In this document: positions 16,054 through 29,600 of the stretch, piece by piece
How positions within the stretch are numbered: the stretch's first letter is position 1
Layout: the number at the start of each line of letters is the position of its first letter
Source: Gossypium raimondii
Taxonomy: Eukaryota; Streptophyta; Magnoliopsida; Malvales; Malvaceae
Direction of reading: 5' to 3'
Assembly: GCF_025698545.1 (NCBI RefSeq)
Contig: NC_068577.1
Location: 3,133,501-3,197,500 of the forward strand
Length of the DNA stretch: 64,000 bases
Notes under the pieces: model-generated
What the model was told of the DNA's origin: nothing
The model's database searches: none
What the model saw: only the letters and a program-made list of their open reading frames with translations
Translations under genes and position numbers: made by a program

Positions 16054-18960
16054 TTAAGAGACATGAACTTCTCCACTAGCATGTACCTCCTTTACTGTCT
16101 TCTCGTACTCATCTTCTTCTTCCTCTTCTTCTTGCTCTGTATCTTCTTCCCTTGCATCCCCATCTTCTTCTCCACCCCAGCCAAAGCCACCAATAGACCG
16201 TGATACTGGAGGAGCTACTTTCGCTTCTTCGACTATTTTCATGATTTCATCAACAGATTGAAGGGAGAAAGTTGGGTTTTCTTTCCTATAGTAGGCAGCT
16301 TGAGCTGCCTCTGTCAGTTCCCTGGGCAAGTTCTTCAAAAACCATGGATGGCTCTTGATATCTTTTATGGAGATCCTCTGTGAAAACACAAGCTCAAACA
16401 GTGAGTCCCAAATGGGAAAAGCCAGAAAGGAAAAGCAAGCTTATCAAGGTGACGAATGGATGGAAGGTTATTATGGAGAGCTACTCCAAGAATGCCAATT
16501 TAGAAATGGGGACTCTTGTTTTACTATCCATCCACTTCATAGGCAGAAAAAAGAACCTCATCTCTCATAATTTAGCTATGGACAAGCAACATGTCATTTT
16601 GATTATGATCAATCATGCCTCCAAAAGTTATATTTCAATGCACGAGTAGAAGACAGTAGATATAAGCCTTGTGCTTTAGCACATGAAAGAAACGATGGAG
16701 AATACACACATCCATACATATACATTCAAGACTCATATCATGCCAATAACCACCAATCGAGAAAAAGAAATTATGGGAGAAGTGAGAAAAACAACTGTCC
16801 GCATCTTGAACAAGTTTCTGTAACATCAGTACATACCCTGGAGGGGCTAGCAACAAATATGCGAGAAAGTAGGTGTCTGCAATCTTGAGATATATGAACA
16901 TAGTCTGGGATTTTGTATTGAACTGACATTATTCTCTGCGAAAAATTTTAAAAAAATCATAAATAAATTAAATGATTGAAGATAAGTTAAAACATGGATG
17001 GTTGGAAGGATGTAACTTACACTAATAGTTTTCCTAAAATTCTTTGGATCCTCTTGGTCCTCAAATGGGTAAGCACCAACCAACATAACGTAAAGAGTCA
17101 CTCCACATGACCATACATCAGCCATCTGAAAAAGAAATCAAATCCTAAAGTTAATCAGAAACAGAAAATAAAAATATAAAAAATCTCCTCTCTGCTTTGG
17201 AAAGACTTACTAAACCTCAGAAAACGGTACTCTTTGCCAAATATCTCAGATGCTATTTCTTTCATGGTCGTTAAAATGAAAACTTCATCATAAAGTGGCA
17301 CTACCTGTAATAATGCAGTACTAGTAGATTTCCAACTAATTGATGGATATTCTGAGCCACTGATTTTTAACCGGGTTTATAATCACCCTCAAAAATTATT
17401 AAAATATTAACAAGTACCATCAGTCAATCTTTAGAACAGTATGTTAAGGCGTCAACTACTCTAGCAGAAAACCAATTATCCTGAGCGGATAGTCATAACT
17501 GAAACAACCTAGTCTAATAAACAAGCTGCTATCAGCAATTTAACAAAAGTAGACAAAGACTAAATTACCTTGCCATCATATTCTCTCCGAGAAAGAACTT
17601 CTGGTGCAATATAAGCAGGAGTACCGACAGTTGACTTGGGTCTTGAATGCAGCAAAGATGACTAAAAAGGGGCGGAAGGAAGCATCTTAAACAACAATTT
17701 CCGCAAGCATTTGATTATGCTTACTGTAATAATCCTATTTTGAGTATTACCTTTGAGTAACCGAAATCACAGATTTTCAGACGAGGAGCAGGGCTCCCAT
17801 CCAACAAAGTATTCTCTAACTTCAAATCTCGATGGCATATTTGCTGAAAGTAAAAAAAAAGGTAAAACATGAGAAGCTCACTAGAAAAAAAAGAAAAGAA
17901 AAGAAAAAGGACAACCTAAACATCTTGTAATAGATGGAGTCTTAAATCTTAGTTACCATGGAATGACAGTAGCTAACTCCTGAGATCAGCTGCTGGAAAA
18001 AATATCTGGCCTGAAAAAATAATCTGTTATCATTGTGGAAAGTTCAAAAACACCAAGCAGTCCATCTCTCACTTAGAAACTAATGCAGGATTATTCAATC
18101 GATAAGATGAGACATTTCATCTCAGACATGTAACTAAATCAATTGAAAAGGGGAAAGGGAACATAATAAATGCAACCAGCAACAACGTAAAGGTAAAAAT
18201 TCTCAGTCCCCGCACCTTTTTTTCCCCTTTTGCAAAAGGGCATCTATTTAATAGCCAACTTTTGAAATCTACGCTTACCTCATCTTCACTGAACCTTCCA
18301 GCGTTGCAAATTCGCTCAAAGAGCTCACCACCAGCAGCATACTCCATCACAATTGCAAGATGTGTAGGAGTCAAAACAACCTGCGAATTAAAAAGGAAAA
18401 AAAAAAGAGAGAGAGGTTAATTTAAGCACATGAATGTAAAAGGAAAAAAGAAAGAAAGCGGATAACAAATGACAGTACCTCTTTGAACCGAATTATATTT
18501 GGATGACGAAGCGATCTATGATTTATAATCTCTCTTGCCACATTCTCATCAATCTATCACAAAAGGTAAAATGTAAAATAATAAAAAAATCTAAATTTTC
18601 TTTAAATGCAACAATAGTAATAAACAACAAGAAATTAAATTCAACTGCAAATTTCAATCTTTACGGAACTACCAACAATGATTTCATTAAAAAAGTATAA
18701 AAGCTAATTTTTCCCTGCGAAAAAAAAAATCTTACATACACACCATACATGCATGCGTGATACATAGATAGATATATGTAAAATGCATCATAAAAATATT
18801 TTAAAAAAGAAAAGAAAAAGAAAATTAAGGAGAAGATAACCTTATGGCCACGGTCGATATACTTCATGGCGACAAGTTCTTTGGTTTCCTTGTTACGCAT
18901 CAGCCTCGCTACACCAAAGTTCCCAGATCCTATGTCTTTCACCAGCTCGTACTTCTCCAT
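16054..18960 (-). CDS. SnRK2.4: SNF1-related protein kinase 2, group 1 (SnRK2.4/2.10-like)
   Basis: Ser/Thr kinase of the osmotic-stress SnRK2 family. Group 1 members respond to osmotic and salt stress largely independently of ABA (family knowledge). Nine exons: 18841-18960, 18479-18553, 18279-18380, 17957-18010, 17751-17843, 17569-17661, 17021-17125, 16837-16935, 16054-16377. They sum to 355 codons (354 aa). Visible: [11 protein letters not shown] loop at 11-18, catalytic Lys33, HRDLKLEN with Asp123, DFG at 143-145, activation-loop Ser158 in [15 protein letters not shown]. The C-terminus has [12 protein letters not shown] followed by a Glu-rich acidic tail ending in [12 protein letters not shown]. 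That tail fits SnRK2.4/2.10 rather than the ABA-activated group 3. The start ATG gives [11 protein letters not shown], the usual N-terminus. The paralogue number is a best guess. Confidence 0.95.
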
Positions 18961-21900
18961 ATTTTTGTTCTTCTTTTAAATAAATCAGATAAATCAAAAC
19001 CCTAACTCAATTATTCACAAATCCAAGCACGTATCGATTTACATTCAACACATTACGAATCGAAACACGTAGCGGCGGTGGACGGCGGAGGTGACGGTGG
19101 ATGCGGAGATTTGGAGAGATTTGAAGGAAAGTAAAGAATATGGAATTTTTTTTTAGAGTCTTTGAAAGACAGCAAAAATCAGTGCATTTATGAAGAGAAA
19201 AAAAGGTTTATAAATTATTTTATTTGACCATTATTTTATTTTATTTTGGAAGAAACTTGTGGGGATAATAATTTAGAAAGAATAATAAATATCCCCAGCA
19301 CTGCTCCTTTTCCTTTGTTTATTAGAAGGTCGTTTGATTCTCTGCGGAGGGGCCCTTGCTAGCTTATCATGAGATCTCCTCTTGATTCCGCTAGATTGTA
19401 TTTTGATTATGGTTAATTTACTTTTTATCCATGAATTTAGTAATTAAGTTCAATTTGATAAAAAAAAATTTTAATCCTTAGACGTGTTTCATAGTGAAAT
19501 TAATTATCAACTTTAGAGACTAAAAATAATGATAAACCTTCTTGTACTTGTTGGGTCAACCCATAAATAGATGATAATACACATTAGTACACTCAAACTC
19601 ACATCTTCTTACATTTATAACAATATTTATACCAATCAAACTATGTGATAGTTGATTTTAAAATTAATTTTACGTGGAGAACACTTATTGAAAAACTACG
19701 AGAAGATGAAGAGAAATTCACTAATGTTAAAAAAAACAATCAATAAGTTTTTTCGGCTATATGTTGTTTCTTAAAAATGTATGATAAAATAACAATACAA
19801 GAGGTTTTTTAAAACGTCTAATATACAGATTCAACTTCTGCAGCAAGGTTCAGCCCTCGGACCTTTGATTCCACATATTTCCAATTTTGCCTCTCTATTT
19901 ATTTCTTTAATAAGTGGCTTCAAACTTTTTAGGCCGGATCAAACGGGATTCAAGTCACACAACTCTTACATAATCTTTTGTCTTTTAATTTCACAAATGA
20001 AATATTATTTTTAGAAGTTTAAAAACTTTATTTCTATATTAAAAAAACTTTATTTCTAGTATACTCAATAATAATAATCATTCTATTTCCACTTTGTGTT
20101 GTTTTTTTTGTCAAGTTTTCTCCTCATTTATGCAAAAAAAAAAATTATGAAAATAATTGTTCTTTTTTTTTTTTAATTGAAGAAGGAGAATAGCGTTGCT
20201 TGAGATCGAATTCAAGCTCTCATGTCTACAATATGACGTTTTTTATCACTAGGCTAAAAGGTTGTTGGTTGTAACAATAATTGTTATAATATAGAGTATG
20301 ATACAATTCATCGTAATCATTATTTAAGGTTTTCTTTTTTCAATATTTTAGTTTATAAATATTTTTATTCTTAATATTACTCAACACAAAATTCAGTTTT
20401 GTAAAAAATTAAAGTTGATAAAATATTAATATTTTTGCTTAATTGATTGAGTAATATTGCTACATTTATCATACAAAGCTAGAATCAAATTAAAAGGCTG
20501 TAGGACCAAACACAATAAAAGTCAAATTAAACAAACTGTGAAAGAAGGATCATATTCTTGTTTAGAAAAGAAAGAAAGAATGACCATATTCTTAAACATT
20601 TATTATATGGGCCAAAATGAAATTTAAAATAATTTAGAGTGGGTCCTGCCTGCCCTAACTTTATTCATGCTTTCCAAGTATAATATAATGTTAATATATA
20701 GTTCCTAAACTATCAAAATATTTATTTTTATTTATCTCAAGTTACATTTTAGTCACTTATGTTTGAAATATTATGTTTTAGCGACTTACGTTATTGCATT
20801 GTAATATTTTAGTTATTAAGCTGTTAATTGCCGTTAATGGTGTAATGGTAAGCTGACGTGGCATGTTAAATCATCATTTCAAACAAAAATTTTAGGTTAA
20901 TTTATACAATCGGTCCCCGTATTTTTTCGTTTTGAGCAATTTTTTTATATTTTTGTTTTCCTCCATTCTCTATTTCTTTTAATGTAGTTTTTCTATATTT
21001 TTCCATTTGTTAAAACTTGTCCCTATATTTTTATTTCCTTTGAACAATTCAACTTTTTTGAGTGAGGCGAGCTTTTGAACTAATTTTAACAAATGAAAAA
21101 TATAAAGAAACTACGTTAAAAAAATAAAGAAGGGAGAAAAATAGAAAAAGAAACAAAGAGAACGGAAAACAAAAATTTTATTAACATTCAAATAATCTGC
21201 TTGCTTTAGTATACATATGGGAAGAGAGATTTTAAGTTTTAAAATGATAATACTATTTTTTTTTTGACATGTAGCAATAGAAAAGGAAAACATTCGTGGA
21301 GGAACTTTTTCGTATAATTCATAATAAGTCTTTCTAATTTGCTTATATTCAATAATTTAACTTACAATTTTATATACATTTTAAATTTTGAAATTGTTTC
21401 AAAAATCTTTTAAGTTTATTAATATTTTTACAAATTAAATATACTACTAAAATTGAAATAGATATTTTAAATATATAAATAATGTTACAATAAATTATTT
21501 AGTGGTCGCAAAATTTAATTAAAAATCTATATCCACTAATCAATAATTAAAATTAAGTTAGAAACTATATATAAAATTATAATTTGACAAAATTTATTAT
21601 AATATTTAAATTTTAAAAATAATTTTAAAATGCTATTTATTTAAATTAAATTTAATGTAAGTTATCACATTTTAATGAAACATTACAAAATTTATGAAAA
21701 AATTTAAGATTAATTTAATTTAATTTAATTAATAATGCAATCAACGTGTACATAGCACGGGTAAAGAAAACTAGTTAATATATATTAGATTAGTGTAAAA
21801 CTAAAATACCTTTGTAATTTTATAATTAATGTTTTAATATTATAATTGTCATATTTAATGTTTTATCCAGGTAAATTATGCATGCCAAATTTAGGTACAA

Positions 21901-22580
21901 ATTACAAAATTACACGGAATTTTGATTCAATGTGTAATTTCGTACATGAGCTTTGATTTTATGCAACTATACATATGAAACTTTGGTATAAATTTTCTAT
22001 TTTGAATGTGTATAATTTATATTTTAATTATGATTATATTTATAAATTAAAATAAAATTTAAATTCCTCAAAACAATTATAAAATTTTAAATGCAAATTT
22101 GTTATAAGAATTGTTGATTGGAATAAACTTAAGTGCTAATTTGTTTGGTATTTAATAGATTGTGAAAAGAACATTTCAATTCTCATACGTTTCTTTTTTT
22201 TTGTCCTTTTTACCTGATTTGATCAACTTCGCCATCGTATGAAAATATATGTAAATCACCAAAAGGTCCACACCATTAATTTGGGTCCAGAGCCTACTTG
22301 ATTATGTCTTCCTCTAGAGAGTGATACCAACGTCCATATCTGCGCGTGGGTCACCTGCACTTTGCGTCCTTAAGCCATTGTTCCCTTTTCTCGCTAATGA
22401 AACCATTTTAGGAATGGAACCTGAGCTCATGACTTGACCTTTGGCTTCTAACTTGTAACTTTTAAACTCTCTTCCGTTTCTTTCGGTAACGTTTTTGCAA
22501 TAAATATATATCTTATTCATTAATATTTTTATCAATTTAAATATTAAATTATTATCTTATATATTTCATAAATGATGAAT
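18961..22580. other. Gene-free AT-rich region upstream of SnRK2
   Basis: The first ~200 bp contains the SnRK2 leader and promoter side. Beyond that the DNA is AT-rich and repeat-derived: a SINE-like copy at 19545-19660, a second tRNA-like segment at 20165-20265, and a dispersed repeat around 20690-20920 with ttacattttagtcacttatg words. A less AT-rich island at 22270-22460 is treated under findings. No convincing gene. Confidence 0.5.
19545..19660 (-). repeat. tRNA-derived SINE-like repeat, copy 1
   Basis: On the minus strand this degraded copy follows the layout of copies at 36738-36872 and 52131-52248: a 5' tRNA-like box, then a stretch reading gatgtgagtttgagtgtact, then gtattatc. It is the most diverged of the set and its ends are approximate. 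Confidence 0.4.
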
Positions 22581-22584
22581 AGAG

Positions 22585-23105
22585 GTATTCATGGATCGGG
22601 TTTGAGTTAGATTTAGGCATGATATTACATGTTTTGTACTTGTCCAAACTCGATCTGGCCCGAAATATGAGCTCAAAATTTTGCTTAAATCAATCCATAT
22701 TTACAAAAAACTAATCCAAACCTATTTTAGGCTCACTCATATTATTTTTTAAAAAATAATTATATTATATTATATTAATATTTAATAATTTTATACATTT
22801 TTTATTAAATTTTTTTATATAATCATCTTAAAATTATTTTAATATTTACATTAAAGTAGTATTATATATTTAGTATAGATTTTTTAATGTGTTTTAAATT
22901 ACATAATATAAAGTATTATAAACTTAAAAATGGGCCAGATTCGAACCTTGAATGTTTAAGTTAAAATCCGGCTCATATTTTAAATGGGTCTAATTTATTG
23001 TCTAAGCTCATTTTTTGGGTATAATATTTTACCCAAACTCTTCCAAGTCTTGGGCAGGCCTTAGTGCCTGAGCAGGTAACCTACCCATAAATAGGTCTAA
23101 TAATG
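22585..23105. mobile_element. hAT-like non-autonomous repeat, copy A
   Basis: Begins gaggtattcatggatcgggtt and ends taacctacccataaataggtct, which are imperfect inverted repeats. The interior shares a clear colinear match with copy B at 25070-25615 (for example tggcccga, cctattttagg, and the AT-rich block with atcatcttaa). No transposase. Family assignment is inference. Confidence 0.5.
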
Positions 23106-23439
23106 AGTGAGCCTTAAAGACATATTGCACTTCCAACAAAAGCACAAAAGTTCAAAATTTAGAAATAACATTGTTAATAGGGATAATCATAAATTTTAAA
23201 AATGAATTTTTTTCAATATTCCATTTTTATTTTTTTAAATATCAATAAGTATGCATGTCCATTTTTTAAACTCCATTTAAATATTTAGGTTGATTTAATA
23301 TCTGATACTTGATTTTGATTTTAATGTTCAATATTACTTAAGTTTTTTAATCCTAAATAAATATTTAATTTTAATTTTAATGTTCAATTTAGTACCTAAT
23401 TTTAGCTCTAGAATTGAGGGTTGTTACTAATTGATTCTT

Positions 23440-25070
23440 TTGATGCAACCTCGAGACCGATGGACTGTCACCTCAATTCCCAATTGGCGTTGGTTCTCTT
23501 GCACCTGCACAACCAGCTAATGTCACTGCCAATGTTGAATAAGCAAGTGTACCTATCGGTTATTTTGTTGGTCAGCTAACTGCATCTCACGACAATGAAG
23601 ATAGGAGTATATATGTGCTTGCTGCAATGGAGTCTTACAGAATTACAGCACAAGTCTATACACATGGTATGGTCGCAATAAGAAAAGCAAGTGCGTGCAA
23701 ACCAAAAGCATATTGTGTAGAAGTCGATGAAGTTCCACCTGACAGACATCTAGCACTATAGTCTAAGAAGTGGAAGGAAGCGATGATAGCTGAATATAAA
23801 GCATTGGTGAACAATAAGACACGGTCCTCGAAGAAGATTCCCCTAATAGATTTCCCATTGGATGCAAATGGTTGTAAAAAAGTAAAGAAATGCAGATGGA
23901 ACAGTTGAACATTACAAGGAAATACTTGTAGGCAAAGGATTCTCTCAAGTCCTTGGACAAGTTTTCAAGGAGATTTATAGCCCAGTTGTGAAGTCACCCA
24001 CTGTGCATATGCTACTCTCTATTCTTTAGCCAATCAAATGTCAATCAGGCAAGTTGATGTCAACAAGGCCTTTGCGAATTGCGATCTTTTAGAGGAGGTG
24101 TACATGGTACAGCCTCCAGGTTTTGAACAATATGCACCAAATGGCATTGTATTGCGACAGGCCCTAAGTCGGTTCTCTAAGCTCAAAGAGTACCTGAAAG
24201 ACCTCCAAATACGACATTGCAAGGTTTATTATTCCTTGTTTGTTTGCAAAGACAATGATGTCATTGTGTACCTTATAGTGTATATAAATGATATCTTAAT
24301 CACTGGTAGTTCGAATGAAGTGATTGTTGATCTGGTTGACAAACTTCATACTAAGTTCTCACTTAAGGACCTTGGAAGCCTTAAGTATTTCTTGGGAATA
24401 AAGGTGAAAAAAGCCTGGGAATGGATTTGTGCTGCGCCAATGACCATCTCATGCAAATTGTTGAAGGATGAGGTAGAGTTGTTTGCAGATCCATAGCTCT
24501 ATCGTAGCATTATTAGACTTCTTTTTCTATGTGTGTCACACAAGGCCAAACATCTCATCTAGTGTCAACAAAGTAGTGCGGTAATTGCAGTCTCCTCGAG
24601 ATGAGCACGAGGTTGTTATTAAAAGAATAGGAACACTTGATTATGGGTTGGTCTTTTCTCCGGGATGCATAGAAATGACTATTGTGGCCTTCTTTGATGT
24701 AGACCGGGGAAGTGACAAGGATGGCAACTGATCTATTTCAGGGATATTGCACAGATTTAAATGACAACTTGGTGGCTTGGAGCTCTAAAACAACAGAGAT
24801 CTGTTTCAAGGTCCACAGCATGAGTAGAATATAACAACGTTGAAAATGATGCTTATGAGTTACAGTGGCTACAGTCAGTCCTTGCTGATTTTGGTGTGGA
24901 GTTGAAAGGTGTTTCAAAACTATGGTGTGACAATACTAGCACAGTCGCAATGGCTGTTAACCCTGTTTTGCCACACTAATACCAAGCATGTGGACTTAGA
25001 CTTGCACTTTGTTCAAGAGGAGGTAGTTGATAATCAACTTCAAGTCAATTATAAAAAAGTCACTTATAAG
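23440..25070 (+). mobile_element. Broken Ty1/copia retrotransposon fragment
   Basis: Conceptual translation in places shows the copia reverse-transcriptase region (RQVDVNKAF, VYMVQPPGFEQ, VYINDILITG, FSLKDLGSLKYFLGIKV) and further on the RNase H region (LWCDNTS). Order and orientation fit the 3' half of a copia pol gene. It is clearly broken, with several interruptions, and no LTRs of its own were recognised. An old fossil. Boundaries are approximate. Confidence 0.85.
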
Positions 25071-25615
25071 AAGTGTTCATGGTTCGGGTTGGGTTTAAAT
25101 ATAATATTATTATATTTTATATTTGTTCAAGTTTGGCCCGACCTGAAATATCGGTCTAAAATTTTACACAAGCTAGTCCTTATTTGTAAATGACTAACTC
25201 AAGCCTATTTTAGGGGTGCCCATATTTTTTTTAATTTTTAAAAATTATTTATATTATTTTAATTTAATATTTTTATATAATTTTCTATTTATTGATTTTT
25301 TATATAATCATCTTAACATTATTTTAATGTTTATATTAGAGTAATATTATACATTTAGTATAGGTTTTATTTTTTAATATGTTATAAATTACATAATATA
25401 TAAAAAATAATATAATATAAAATATTATAAACTTAAAAACAGGTTAAGTCAGATCGGGCTTTAAGGCTTGAGCCCGACCCAACCTATATTTTAAACGAGT
25501 CTATTTTTTTGCCTAAATCCATTATTCAAATATAATATTTTTGCTTAAACCCTCCCAAATTTCGAATAAGCCTTGAGGCTTGAACAGATAACCCGATCCA
25601 CGAACAGGTCTGCTA
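25070..25615. mobile_element. hAT-like non-autonomous repeat, copy B
   Basis: Left end agtgttcatggttcgggttgg and right end aacccgatccacgaacaggtct form imperfect inverted repeats. Colinear with copy A in the same orientation, so the two copies bracket the copia fossil as direct repeats. A third relative lies at 40755-41335. Confidence 0.5.
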
Positions 25616-26658
25616 ACAAAATAGGTATGAGCATTTAATAAAGTAAAAAAAAGACTTGAGTTAATTAAATTGATAAGACTTATTTCATTAATTAAACTTG
25701 ATTTGAAATTTTAATGAATCGAATTGAAACTACATTATAATTAATTATTAAATTATTTAACTCGAATTATTTATTTGACTTAACTTGAATTATTTAAAAC
25801 ATTTAATTCATATCTTCAAATCGAGTCAAATTTAGTTCATCTTTGCGTAAAGCAAGATGGGCCGCGTAGAAGTTTAGAGTTAGCGAGGAAATCTATGGGC
25901 CGAAGACCAGATCCTTTAAACCTGCATATCACAAGGAGATCTTCACCATTAATTCTCAGACAAGTCAATGTTAATAAAAAATAGGTTTATTAGATAAATT
26001 GGTATCTGAATTTGGTTTTAATATTCAACTTTGTACTTAAGATTTTTTTATCGTAATTTAGCACCTGATTTTGGCTTCAATGTTCACTTTGGTAACTGAA
26101 AATTTTCAATTTGATACTTGAACCTTTTCGTCTTAATTAAGTACCCAAGTTTAACTTTAATATTGAATTTGGCACTTGAGCAATTTTTTTATCTCAATTA
26201 AGTACATATGTCTTTTTTACTAGAGCATATGTGTCAAACATTCATTAGGAAACATGATGGTGTTTGGTATGGGTACTAAATTGAACAGTGAAATCAAATT
26301 TAGGTATCAAATTAGAACTAAAATTTTCAGTTACCAAAATGAATATTAAAGTCAAGTTTAGGTTCCAAATTGTATATTAACCCTTATTAACAAGGGATCA
26401 AAATCATTATTATCTTAGAACGTCACTTAAATTTCATCCAAAAAAAAAAAAATCATTAGAAAAGAGCGCGTTACCCGAAGGTCACCAATCTTAGAAAGAA
26501 GACGAGAAAACAAGAGAGCAGGTTCATGTAATTTAAAACAAAAAAGGAAAAAATTCTCTCCCAAATTTATAGTTCGAATTATAAAAGGGGAAGAGAACTC
26601 AGCAGCAGTGTAGTGTTTTGAATCGACCTCCGGTTTAGCTTCAGATCCGAGCACCGTC
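25616..26658. other. Repeat-derived upstream region of the TM9SF gene
   Basis: Between about 25980 and 26390 the text repeats words such as ttggtatctgaatttggtttt and gtacttaa in both orientations, suggesting a decayed foldback element. Similar text is at 23280-23420. The last 200 bp before 26659 would hold the TM9SF promoter and leader. No TATA box stands out. Confidence 0.4.
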
Positions 26659-29600
26659 ATGTCATCTTCCGTATTCTCCACTGTCCGATCAACCTTATCT
26701 CTTTTCGTTGTCGTTTTCATATTCTTTTCTCCGGTTTTCGCTTCTGAGTCAGATCACAAGGTAATCATTCTATTCTCCTCTTACCCTCTACTTTTAACCC
26801 TAACAGTGACATTTTAATTCCTTTTTAAAAAAAAAAATTATCGTGTAATTTTATTATTTTAATTTGACTCAGATCTGGGCAGTTTTTTGTTGTTAGATTT
26901 AAGGATTGCCATTGACTTGTAGAAATTTATGACTTACGTGTTATTTGTGGCATTTGTTATACAGAAATTGTTGTTACTGTGTTGCTATTATGAGGTGTAA
27001 GATGTGGATCTGATGTACGGTTTCGTAATGTAAATTTATGTATGAAATGTTCGAAACATGTTCGGTAAAGATTGTTTATGCACGCTTGAATTGTATCATT
27101 TTCACGTTGAGGTTAGGCAGTAAGCTACGGTTGAGGTAAATCAGATTGTAGTGAAGTTGGCATGGATTCCTTCATGTTTAAATATATAGTTCTTAGCGTT
27201 TTCCAGCCTCTTGTTTGTTGAATTTATTATTAATTTTTTTAATTGGTTTTCATTTGGATCCAGTTTGTTTGATTGGATCTGCTTGAAAGTGTTAGACGGG
27301 TTCATTGCAGAATACTCGCGGGAACTCTTGGATGTCTTTGCATTTGCATGGTTAATATCCTATTATATTGAGCTGTCTTAGTTACCTTTTATAATAGCCA
27401 GAGAAATGTCTCAGCTGGAATAGTGAGGAAGAATATTATCAATGTTTTAAGCCTTTTGTCCTTTACTAGGTATAAGGTCATGCTTTCCTTGAATACACTG
27501 GGAGAGTAGGTTGGAAATTTGTTTATGCGACTTCTTATGAATGATATTGAATCAATAAACATTCAGGACTTTGACCAAGGAATTTGATCTGTTGTCTGTT
27601 CCTGAATTATCAGTCTAAGCATTTTGGCTTGGTTCAGATGCTCTTTGCAGACAAAGCTTGTTAGTTATCCCATGTTGAATTGAATTATCAGATGGAAATC
27701 AGTTACCAGGCAAATAGCTCCCCGACTCATTTTCATTCATATATTTTACAGTTGGTGACTGGTGAGCTGAGTATTTTAATTCATGGATTTGAGTTCTTGG
27801 GGTGCAGGCTTCACAGAATTTCTTGAAGTATCATGCTGAATGCCAATCCTTGAGATCAATTTTACATCATCCTGTCCTGTTCATTTCCTTGTGTTCAAAT
27901 AACAGTTCTGTATAAAAACTTACGATTATTATCTTTAACCCGAAGTGTGGTTGATATTTAGATATGCTTGTTGTTGTATGCTGTTAGATTTCTGTAATTT
28001 TTTTATGTTGCGTTTCTCTACTTCGAAAGTTCTGTGTAAATTTTACCAATTCTCCTCTTGGTATTCCTTGCAGTATCAACCTGATGATCCTGTTACTCTA
28101 TGGGTAAATAAAGTTGGTCCATACAACAATCCACAAGAAACGTATAACTATTACAGCCTTCCTTTTTGTCATCCGGGCACCAATCCGGCTCACAAATGGG
28201 GTGGTCTTGGTGAGGTCCTTGGTGGAAATGAACTGATTGATAGCCAAATTGATATAAAGTTCCAAAGTACGCTTCTTTTTCTTTGTTCAACACTTAATTT
28301 GGTTGCTGTAATTTCTTTCATAACTTTTCTGCATGTGTTTTGACTTTTTATTTTTCCTTCTGCTCCTTTTGTTTTGTTCTTCATCAGAGAATGTGGAAAA
28401 AAGTACCATTTGCCAACTTGAACTTGATGAAGCAAAGGTCAGGGAGTTCAAGGATGCAATTGAGAACAGTTATTGGTTTGAATTCTTCATGGGTATGTTT
28501 AGCTTTTCATTATTTATACAAAAGTTGTAACTGTGCACAAATAGAGTTAGAAAGATATTGATACTTGACAGCTCAGATGAGTACTGAAAATCGCTGGATT
28601 TTAAAGCTTTGGGAGGGTGTTGTTCTGTTTGGGGGTGTGAGTTTTGGTGGGCAGTGAAAAATCTGATGCCATGTATTCCTTCCCTAGAACACACCATTGT
28701 GAAAATAAAATGTTCCATGCGTGTTGGGAATTTCAAGGAAATTTATGGAGACATGGATGTTGGGTGTGGATAAGTTACAGCCATATTACATGCATTGACA
28801 CCTGTAATAGATGAAAATGATTTTTATGCAGACTTGTGTTTGGTAAAATTTTATACAAGGTTTTTCCTCCTCCTGATCTATTTTAAATAAATATTTCTAT
28901 TGCCATCAGTCATCAAACTCTTATGTTTTCTTTTTTGCTTAATGCAAAGAAACGAAAGGTTTCTTATCTGCACTACAAAAATCTTATGGACCTTTATTGG
29001 TTGCATGGTTATGGATTGTTGCATAATGCAAGCTAGATCTACATTTTAAATCATTTAAGTGGATCTGAAAAGTGAGGATGCACGGGTGCTTTCTCTTGGT
29101 ATGACATGTCTACTTGCCGAGTTTAAGGGATACTTTTGTCGATATGGGTTATTTTGTTCGAGCACTTACTCTATCTTCCTTGCCTTTTTTTTCATGCCAT
29201 GTTTCTGCGCTTCTCAATGCTGAAAGTTCAGATGACCTGCCTTTATGGGGTAAGCACTAATCCACTTTCTGTTTCTTTTCTTTGGTTTACTAATCCTTTT
29301 ATAGCCTGTTACTGAAGAGTTTAATGTTAACTTTTTAGGCTTTGTTGGTGAGCTGCATCCTGATAGGAACAGTGATAATAGCAAGCATGTCCTCTACACA
29401 CATAAGAATATTATTATTAAATTCAATAAGGATCAGGTTTGTGATTCTAGACATATGTATAATTCAGTTCCATGTTTTGGTATCTGCTGCTGATATTGAT
29501 CATACTTCAATCTTGCAGATTATTCATGTCAATCTCACTCAGGAGAGTCCAAAACCACTGGAAGCAGGGAGAATATTTGACCTGACTTACTCTATTAAAT

